13,006 bases of DNA, from the NCBI GenBank assembly GCA_002328865.1, contig DCWO01000070.1, positions 32,816 through 45,821 on the forward strand, written 5' to 3'. The notes below the pieces were generated by a model, which was not told where the DNA came from, made no database searches, and saw nothing but the letters and a program-made list of their open reading frames with translations. Below are positions 1 to 7,300 of this stretch, one piece after another. Both the position numbers and the translations under genes were made by a program. Source of the stretch: Dehalococcoidia bacterium UBA2160 (GTDB taxonomy: Bacteria > Chloroflexota > Dehalococcoidia > Lucifugimonadales > UBA1123). Each line of letters opens with the position of its first letter. The first letter of the stretch is position 1.

Positions 1-3000
1 GACCCACGTGTCGCCGCCGTGACCGTTGTTCCCGTTATGGTCATGTCCGACGTGATTGTCCGAGCCGGCGCCCGTGAAGCTGACGGCGCCCGCCGCCTTC
101 ACCTCGGAGCGGGCGATGTTCCTCTCGATCTGGCCCTCTAGGTGGGCCTTGTACTGCGCCACCAACTGCTCCAGTTCCAACTCGTCACCGCGGCGCGCTT
201 GGAGATACTCCTGGTAACGTTTCAGGAAGTAGTCGACAGTTTCCACCCTGATCTTGATGGAGCCGGTGGGCTTGTTCTCGTCCACGTCGTGGAATGTGAA
301 GTACGGCGTCTCTGAAGCTTCGATGATCCGTTCGACAGTGTTGTAGATCGGGGCGTCGTGCCCGCATTTGAAGCTGGAGAGGTCGATTGCGACCAGGTTC
401 GGGTGTCGCGCCACGTATTTTGCCGCCCAGATCTTCTTGCTGGAGTTCTCGCTGTAGTTGTTTTTCCAGACGTCGGTGATGTCCATCGCGTGAGTGATGA
501 GGCCGGACCGTATGTCCTCGCCGAACAACCGGTCGAGAATGTCCTTGTCCTGAGGCAGGGAGTCGATGCTGAAGATGGGGTAACCCCTCCTCTGCATGTC
601 TATCATGATCTCGTGGTTCAAGCCGGGGTCGTTGTGGTACGGCCGGCCGAGCATCACGACACCGACATTCCCTTCCTCTTCCAGGCTGTCCAGCACCTGT
701 CGCGCTTCGGCCCTGAGCGTGACCTCGTAGAATTTGCGCCACGAATCCAAGGCTATCTGCACCGCTTCTCTGTTCTCCTCTTCAGTGAGGCCGAGGATGT
801 CGCGGAAAGAATCGTAGATCTGGTGCTCGAAGAGAGGCCAGTTCGCCATGTCATACGAAGGGGCGAGGTAGCGTATCCCGTTCTGGGCGAATATGTCGCC
901 TTCCTGGGTGTACGCCGCTTTGATCACTTCCGGAGTGATGGAGACTACCGGGCACGCAAGGTCGTCGACCGTGTTGACGAGCTCGGTCCGCATGTTCTGA
1001 ATGATGGGGAAGAATATGATGTCCGGTTTCACTTTCATGTCGAAGATGAGGTTGTGAACGTGGGCGATCGCCACTTTGCTCGGGAAGCACTGGTCGATGG
1101 ACCCGCGCCGAGAGCCTTTGAACCACATCTCCGGATTGGTGTAATCGGAGTACATAATGTTGCGGGAGCCCACTCCCAACGCTTGGAAATAGGCGGTGAA
1201 GAAGGGGGCCAGGGTATACATGTTAAGCGCCCTGGGCATCCCGATCTTGACGTTCGCTCGCCCCTCGACGACCTCTGGAGCCGTTCGGGTCGTCGCGGGA
1301 TGCTTTTGCAGCTTCAGCAGCGCCAGCAGACCTTTGGGCTTGGTTGCCGGCTCGTCGTTAGTGTCCTCCAGCAACGCGCTGACTTTGCCTACGCCCGTGG
1401 CCCGGAAAGCGGCGTTGGCCGCCTTTTCCACGAAGTTGGGATTGGCTTTGCTGACCTCGTCCATCCGAGACTTGATGGCTTTGACGTCCTCTACCTTCTC
1501 GACCTGGCCTTTCTCGCATGTCGCGATGATGAACCGGTTGGTCTCGCCATCCGGCGTTTTGGTGTCGATGAACGTCCGCAGGCACGTGTTCTTGCAGAAG
1601 CTGCACCGGGTGGACTCGTCCCTCGTGGAGGTGAACTCGAGGGTCTGCGCGGCGGCGATGCCGATGAAACTGGAGTCCCTCTCGGCAGCTACTCGGGCGG
1701 CCTCGAGCGCCGCCCCGATCGCGCCGCTCTCGCCCGTGAACTTGTGCACGCGAATCGTGCAGTCGGGCACTTTCGACTTGATGAAATCGTACTGGGACTT
1801 GACCGCCGAGAGGTTGTGTTGAGTGCCTCCCTGCAGGATGAAGTTGGTCCCGAACTTTCTGAGGTTCGGCTCGGCAACCACATAAAGCCAGATGTTTTTC
1901 GGCAACACCTTGGCAAGCCCTGCCATGATCTCCTTTTTCTCCCATCCGAGTTGCTGGAAGTTGACGATGTCCGTCTCCATGAAGACTGCGCACCCATAAC
2001 CGAAGACCGGGATCTTTTCGGCTGAGAAGGCGACGTCGGCGAACTCGGCAACCGAATATCCGAACTTCGAGGCGGTGTTTTGGAGGAAGTACCCGTTGCC
2101 GGCGGAGCACTGAGTGTTCAACTTGAAGTCTTTGACCTTGCCGTTTTTCAGGACAATCACCTTGATGTCCTGGCCGCCCACGTCGACGATCACGTCCGCG
2201 TCACTGTAGTAGTGGAGGGCGGATTTGGTGTGGGCCACTGTCTCGACGATTGCGACATCCGCGGCGAGCGTGTCTTTCAACATGTCCTTGGCGTAGCCCG
2301 TTGTTCCAACTCCGGCAACGTTCAGGACTGCGCCCTGGTTCTCGACGGACGCTCTGAGGTCGGCCAATATGTCCTGGGTGTCAGCCAGAGGGTTCCCTTT
2401 GGAAAGCTGGTACGACGTCGCGAGAACGGTCCCTTCTCGGTCCATGAGGACGCCCTTGGTGGATGTTGACCCGCCGTCGATCCCGATGAAGGCCTCGACA
2501 TCCTGGCCCGGCGTGAACGCCGCCGGCTCGAAGGTCTCTTTGGCGAATAGCTGCTTGAACTCCTCCAGCTCTTCACAGGTCCGCCACAGGCCGATGTCGC
2601 CGGACGCCTCGCGCATCTGCGTTCGCCCGACCTCGATGAATCCCGTCAACTCGTCTATGCCTTTGTAAACGCCCACGTCGGGATCCTCGCCCTGACCGTA
2701 GAGCACCGCGCCGATGGCCGCGTAGTACTGGGCGTTGTCCGGGACCATGACCAGGTCAGCCGGGTCGACGCCTTCAGGCAGGCGAACGTCGCGCTCCTCC
2801 CAAATCTTGGGTATGTTCTCCTTCCAGCAGTCTCGAAGGGCGGGGATGAAGTTGTTCGGGCCGCCGAGCAGCAGCACGGTAGGTCGAAGGGTGTTGCCCC
2901 TCGTGAGAACGCTGAGGTTCTGCTGGACGATTGCTTCATATAGGGACGCCATGAGCTGGTCCGGCGGAATCCCCTGTTTCTGGAGGCCGTTGATGTCGGT

Positions 3001-3591
3001 CTCGGCGAACACGCCGCATTTGCCGGCCACCGGATGGAGCTTAACGTCGAAGTATGGGAGCGACCGGAGATCTTCGCCTTCCAATTGGAGCTTGGCGGCG
3101 ATCTTGTCGATGACGGCGCCCGTACCGCCGGCGCACTTGTCGTTCATGCTTGGGACTTTGCGCTTTGTGTCTGTCTCCTCGTCAGTGAGCCAGATAATGA
3201 TCTTCGCGTCCTGCCCTCCCAGTTCGATGACCGAACCGGCGTCAGGGTAGAGGTGCTCCACCGCCAGGGACACCGCGTTTACTTCCTGAACCAGCTTCGC
3301 GCCGATGAAGCCTTCGAGTATCTTGCCGCCGCTGCCTGTAATGAATATGCGAATCTCGCCCTGGGGCAGCGGGAACGCTTCCTCGATGCGTTTGAGGAAC
3401 TCCAATACCTTTTCGGGTTGCTTGGTCTCGTGCCGCTCGTAGTCCTTCCAGAGAATCTCGTTGGTCCGAGGGTCCATCACCACCGCTTTGACGGTTGTGG
3501 AACCCACGTCGAGCCCTATCATCAGATTCTCGTGTTGCGAATTGCCTTCCGGAGTCGAACCTCGGACCTCTGACTCGTGCGCTGTCGTCAC
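1..3591 (-). CDS. Giant acyl-CoA dehydratase activase-like protein, downstream twin (partial, C-terminus beyond window)
   Basis: I read this frame directly on the minus strand. It is open for 1197 codons from a GTG at 3591 to base 1 with no stop, so it is cut by the window edge and is not a broken gene. Seen, in order: ATPase domain 1 (GLDVGST near residue 26, ELGGQDAK, NDKCAGGTG with Cys153, GKCGVFAETDI with Cys192). ATPase domain 2 follows (FIGIDGGSTSTK, DVGGQDIK, NTQCSAGNGYF with Cys495, YGCAVFMETDI with Cys534). Then come CSFCKNTC (Cys663/666/670), a DUF2229-like domain (SIDQCFPSK, GRPYHNDPGLNHE), SFKCGHDAP (Cys1076) and a His/Asn/Gly-rich linker at the very edge. Family knowledge: BadF/HgdC ATPases use ATP hydrolysis to inject an electron into 2-hydroxyacyl-CoA dehydratases or benzoyl-CoA reductases through a [4Fe-4S] cluster, in the cytoplasm. 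The GTG start fits an AAGGGGGG Shine-Dalgarno 6 bases upstream and aligns with the upstream twin's start (VTTAHES versus VKTAHET). An ATG at 3522 is the alternative but lacks such a site. In one 100-residue stretch I counted about 80 identities with the twin. Confidence 0.9.
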   Translation of the reverse strand, partial: MTTAHESEVRGSTPEGNSQHENLMIGLDVGSTTVKAVVMDPRTNEILWKDYERHETKQPEKVLEFLKRIEEAFPLPQGEIRIFITGSGGKILEGFIGAKLVQEVNAVSLAVEHLYPDAGSVIELGGQDAKIIIWLTDEETDTKRKVPSMNDKCAGGTGAVIDKIAAKLQLEGEDLRSLPYFDVKLHPVAGKCGVFAETDINGLQKQGIPPDQLMASLYEAIVQQNLSVLTRGNTLRPTVLLLGGPNNFIPALRDCWKENIPKIWEERDVRLPEGVDPADLVMVPDNAQYYAAIGAVLYGQGEDPDVGVYKGIDELTGFIEVGRTQMREASGDIGLWRTCEELEEFKQLFAKETFEPAAFTPGQDVEAFIGIDGGSTSTKGVLMDREGTVLATSYQLSKGNPLADTQDILADLRASVENQGAVLNVAGVGTTGYAKDMLKDTLAADVAIVETVAHTKSALHYYSDADVIVDVGGQDIKVIVLKNGKVKDFKLNTQCSAGNGYFLQNTASKFGYSVAEFADVAFSAEKIPVFGYGCAVFMETDIVNFQQLGWEKKEIMAGLAKVLPKNIWLYVVAEPNLRKFGTNFILQGGTQHNLSAVKSQYDFIKSKVPDCTIRVHKFTGESGAIGAALEAARVAAERDSSFIGIAAAQTLEFTSTRDESTRCSFCKNTCLRTFIDTKTPDGETNRFIIATCEKGQVEKVEDVKAIKSRMDEVSKANPNFVEKAANAAFRATGVGKVSALLEDTNDEPATKPKGLLALLKLQKHPATTRTAPEVVEGRANVKIGMPRALNMYTLAPFFTAYFQALGVGSRNIMYSDYTNPEMWFKGSRRGSIDQCFPSKVAIAHVHNLIFDMKVKPDIIFFPIIQNMRTELVNTVDDLACPVVSITPEVIKAAYTQEGDIFAQNGIRYLAPSYDMANWPLFEHQIYDSFRDILGLTEEENREAVQIALDSWRKFYEVTLRAEARQVLDSLEEEGNVGVVMLGRPYHNDPGLNHEIMIDMQRRGYPIFSIDSLPQDKDILDRLFGEDIRSGLITHAMDITDVWKNNYSENSSKKIWAAKYVARHPNLVAIDLSSFKCGHDAPIYNTVERIIEASETPYFTFHDVDENKPTGSIKIRVETVDYFLKRYQEYLQARRGDELELEQLVAQYKAHLEGQIERNIARSEVKAAGAVSFTGAGSDNHVGHDHNGNNGHGGDTWV

Positions 3592-3597
3592 AATCGG

Positions 3598-3605
3598 CCC
3601 CCCTT
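3598..3605 (-). promoter_or_regulatory. Ribosome binding site deciding the GTG start of the downstream twin
   Basis: On the minus strand AAGGGGGG lies 6 bases before GTG 3591. No ATG is in frame nearby upstream, and the encoded N-terminus starting at this GTG matches that of the upstream twin. This is why GTG 3591 is preferred over ATG 3522. Confidence 0.65.
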
Positions 3606-3632
3606 GGGTCGGAAATGTCTCATGTTCGCGGA

Positions 3633-3661
3633 AGTGTAACTTATTAGCATAAAAAGCACAA
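3633..3661 (-). promoter_or_regulatory. Candidate promoter of the downstream twin
   Basis: On the minus strand TTGTGC is followed after 17 bases by TACACT, in a locally AT-rich stretch. The -10 box ends 41 bases before the GTG start. Each box alone is a weak sigma-70 match. The upstream twin has the same arrangement (TTGTTC-N17-TAGACT, 39 bases before its start), which supports the call. Other AT-rich hexamers in this stretch could serve instead. Confidence 0.4.
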
Positions 3662-4238
3662 GATACAACTCCCAGAATTTCCAAACAATTGTGACGCATT
3701 TTTGAGTGACGAGGTGAGCGCCAACCAACCTGCGAGAATCGGCTTGCTCTTGAGAGGCGCTGTTTCGAATCATGGAAGCAACGCCAACGAGGTTCTTCCC
3801 AGACTATCGGACGCCTGGGATGCCGATTTTCCTCACCAATTGGACCCGCGTTGAGACGAGCTTGATTCGGTTGTCTCAGCGCGAGCAGGTCGATTAACCG
3901 CCCGGGCGGAATGGCAATTCGAAGAAGGGTCGACATCACCAGGATTAGCGTTGTTGAGCCTCGAATGCGCTGGGTGCGCACCGACATCGCCGATCAAAGC
4001 ATCATTAAACTGCCAACAAATGCGCGTGTATGTCGCGGTTCCGCGCGTGGCGACCAAAGTCAGAATCTGACGAACCGTGGACCGCAATCGCTGGGGGAGC
4101 CCCACCGAAATCGCAACGATTGATCCTTCACCGAAAGGACCAGAATGATCGATTTCCGCGGCCGGATCGATTCTTGGTTGTCGCTTGCAGAACACGGTCG
4201 TGTCAACCCTGGAGGAGCGTGACGATTTCTAGTGCCCA

Positions 4239-4286
4239 ACGCAAGAATGCCCGCCTTCACAGGCGGGCATTCTTGCGTCTGTTTTT
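4239..4286. terminator. Perfect 18-bp hairpin with tetraloop, probable terminator
   Basis: ACGCAAGAATGCCCGCCT (4239-4256) is followed by the loop TCAC and then by its exact reverse complement (4261-4278). It starts 25 bases after the stop codon of the upstream twin (minus strand), where a terminator or 3'-end-stabilising hairpin is expected. However, the T run (TTTTT at 4282-4286) follows the stem on the plus strand. On the minus strand the stem is preceded by A5 and followed by no T run. It may act in both directions, or serve minus-strand mRNA without a U tract. Confidence 0.75.
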
Positions 4287-4303
4287 CAGAAAGCGGGATC
4301 GCT

Positions 4304-7300
4304 CTATCTGACAACCGCGTCCTTTGCGATCTTCGTGACGAAGTTGGCCGCCGTGCCGATCTTGTGGTGTTGCGGCGGCATCTGCATGGCGCTGCTGTGC
4401 TCGGGATTTTCGGCGACGTATCCCTTGACTTTCTCAAGCGTGACTTCGTTGGCCTCGAGGACCTCCGCGAACTCCTGCCGCGCCCTCATCTTGGCCTCGT
4501 AGAGCTTCATTTGGACCCGGCTCTTTGCGATGAGTTCGCCGTCGCCGGAGGTTTCGATGGGGACGTAGATGGCGTCTTTGTAGTCGGCCACGACGCGGCT
4601 TTGCACCCCGTCGCTCATGGTGCTTGGCATGCAGCCGAATGGTTTGAGCGACAACACCATGTGGGCGTGTTCTTCCTCGTTGACCAGGACGTTTTTGCCG
4701 ACCTCCAGATGCCCTTCTCCGCCTCCGATGTACGTGTTGTAGTAGTCGGACGCGTAGTCGGCGATCTTCTGTTGGTTGGGCAACGGGTCGATCCTGAAGC
4801 CAAGACCCCATCGATACAAGTTGTGGTAGAGCCGGAATGCGACCTGGGCCGCCTTGAGCTTTCTTATGAACGACTTTTTGGTCTTGTCGACTCTCAACGC
4901 CTCTTCGGCATGATGTTTGGCGATCCAGATCTTGTAATCCACCCAAGTGCCGACGGGCTCGACGAGCACCTCGGCCCCTTCGGACTCGAGCCATCGGAAC
5001 ATGTTGTAGTTGCCGTCGCCCTCGGTGGTCTGGTCCCAGAACTCGCCGATGATCTTCACCTTCGGCTTCACACGGGTGTAGTCGGCCTCGATGGACTCGA
5101 ACAGCTTTCTGACTTTGCGTAGAGCGCGCACTATCGAGCGTCCTTCGCGCAGCGCTTCTCCCAACACCCGCTTGGCTTGCTCCATGGCAAGGTCCGTCTG
5201 CCCTTCATGAACCTCGTAGGGGCGGATCTTGTACCCGAGCTCGTTGACCATGTCGCCCAGAACGAGGGCTCGGAGGAAAGCGAGGGCGACCGGGACGCTG
5301 ATCTCCATCGCGTCGTCGCTGCTTGTGTCGATCCCTCCGTTTTGCTGGAACAACAAGACTCGGAACTCGCCGAATCCGGCGTCTCGCAGCACCTGGCGAT
5401 ACTCGGCCTCGTACATCCCGAAGCGGCACGGGCCGCATGAGCCAGCCGTCACGAACACGTAGCGGTCTTCGATGTTCTCTTCGCCCTGGTCACGGAGTTC
5501 CTTCAGGTATTTGACCAGGTTGCCGACGGTGTAATACGTCGGGTTGCACTGGCCTCGGTTGCAGTACTCCTTGCCGACCTGCAACGCGTCGTTGTCGGGG
5601 ATCGGCATCGCGCGAGACTTGAATCCTAGTTTCACCAGCGAGTCAGTCAACAGATCTTCGTGGGCCATCGACAAGCCGCCAAAGAGAATTGTCGTGGTTT
5701 CGATTTGATCTTTTGTCCATGGACGTTCGAACGGTTTGGCGAAGTGCTTGACTGTCTTTCGAATCAAGCCGGAAGCTTCCCTGAGCCGCGTCTCGTACTC
5801 GCGAATCTTCGATTCAACATCAGACCCGTTCGTCGCGTTGGGCCCGACCGCGTGGCCATTGCCGTTAGCCGAGCCGTTCGGGCCTCCGACCGGGCGCCAG
5901 CCGTTTCCGTTTGCACCGGGTAGGCTCGCGGCAATCGGCGACGGGGCCGATTTGTCGCGACCGGCGCCGAGCGTGTCCTGCTCGACGACCGTCTCGCTTT
6001 CGGCGAATGCAAGGGCGACGCCGGCAACCGCTGCTTCGTCGTGGCCCGCCATCACCTGTGTTTCGTATCTCTCCATCAAGCGCTGTAGGTTGTCCTCGGA
6101 CTGTTTGCGACGTTGCAGCTCTTCCTGGTAACGCTTCAACGAGTAGTCGATAGTCTCGACCCTGATCTTAATGGAGCCCACCGGCTTGTTCTCGTCGATG
6201 TCGTGGAAGCTGAAGAACGGTGTGTGGGACGCTTCGATGATGTTCTCCACAACACCGTACATAGGCGCGTCCTGGCCGCACTTGAAGCTGGAGAGGTCTA
6301 TCGCCACCAGGTTGGGATGTCGAGCTACGTACTTGGCGGCCCAAACCTTTTTGCTGGAGTTTTCGCTGTACGAGTTCTTCCACGCGTCAGCGATGTCCAA
6401 CGGATGGTTGATGACGCCCGCCCGCACCTCGTCTCCGAATAGCCGATCGAGGATGTCTTCATCCTGCGGCAGCGAGTCCAGGTTGAAGATCGGATAGCCC
6501 TTCCTCTGAATCTCGACGGCGATCTCGTGGTTCAAACCCGGGTCGTTATGATAGGGGCGTCCCAACATCACGACGCCGACTTTGCCATCTTCTTCCAGTT
6601 TGTCCAGCGTCTTGCGAGATTCGGTTCGTAGGGTTTTCCAGGTCTTCTCCCATGCCTGGAATGCGATCTCCATCGCCTCCCGGCTCTCCTCGCTCGTAAT
6701 CCGTAGGATGTCGCGGAAGCACTCGAACATCTGAAGCTCGAACAGAGGCCGGTTCGCCATGTCGAGAGACGGAGCGACAAAGCTGATGTCGCGCTCGGCG
6801 AAGGCATCGCCTTCCTTGGTGAACGCCGCCCTGGTTACATCGGGCGTGATCGACACTACAGGACAGGCGTCGCTGTCCACCCCGTCGTAAATTTCGGGCG
6901 GCAGTTTCTGGATGATCGGGAAGAAGATGAGGTCCGGTTTCCGCTTCTTGTCGAAAACGAGGTTGTGGACGTGCGCGATGGCGACCTTGCTTGGGAAGCA
7001 CTGGTCGATTGAACCTCGCCGCGAGCCTCGGTACCACATCTGCGGGTCGGTGTAGTCGGAGTAGATGATGTTGCGGAAGTCAATGCCCAGCGCCTGCAGG
7101 TACGCGGCGAAAAGAGGCGACATCGCGTACATGTTGAGCACGCGCGGCATGCCAATCTTCACGTTCTGGCGGAGCTCGAGGATCTCGGGCAGACGCCCAT
7201 CGGCCGGATCGCCCTGTTGATTCCGCTTCAGGAACGCGAGAGTCCCGCCACGCGTGGCAGTCGCCTCGGTCGGTTCATCGTTCAGCGTACTGACTTTGGG

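Larger units (their letters stand above)
3592..4303. other. 712-base spacer between the twins, rich in inverted repeats, no convincing gene
   Basis: I find no open frame here that resembles a protein. The frames that exist (for example minus 4195 to 3833) are Ser/Arg-rich, have no recognisable motif and no good ribosome site. What is present: the promoter candidate at 3633-3661; TCCCAG/CTGGGA at 3797-3820; an 11-bp stem 3847-3857 with 3873-3883 (one T-G pair on the plus strand); the palindrome CCGCCCGGGCGG at 3898-3909; CGCGG-TT-CCGCG at 4034-4045; GTCAGA-A-TCTGAC at 4059-4071; CAATCG/CGATTG at 4085-4122 enclosing TGGGG-GAG-CCCCA; and the 18-bp hairpin at 4239-4278. Short stems are expected by chance in GC-rich DNA. 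The 11-bp and 18-bp stems are not so easily dismissed. Confidence 0.6.

Noticed and set aside
358..2025. 555-codon plus-strand open frame antisense to the downstream twin
   Set aside because: Same type of shadow at an equivalent place in the paralogue. The minus-strand frame carries all conserved motifs.
1..3591. Possibility that the downstream twin is a pseudogene
   Set aside because: Reading the minus frame codon by codon from 3591 to 1 shows no stop or frameshift, and all key cysteines and nucleotide-binding motifs are intact.
3833..4195. 120-codon minus-strand open frame in the spacer between the twins
   Set aside because: No ribosome site, no recognisable motif, Ser/Arg-rich composition typical of random GC-rich frames, and it overlaps several inverted repeats.
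4232..5122. 296-codon plus-strand open frame overlapping the 3' end of the upstream twin
   Set aside because: Antisense shadow opposite the well-conserved COG3581-like half, and its start lies in the terminator hairpin.
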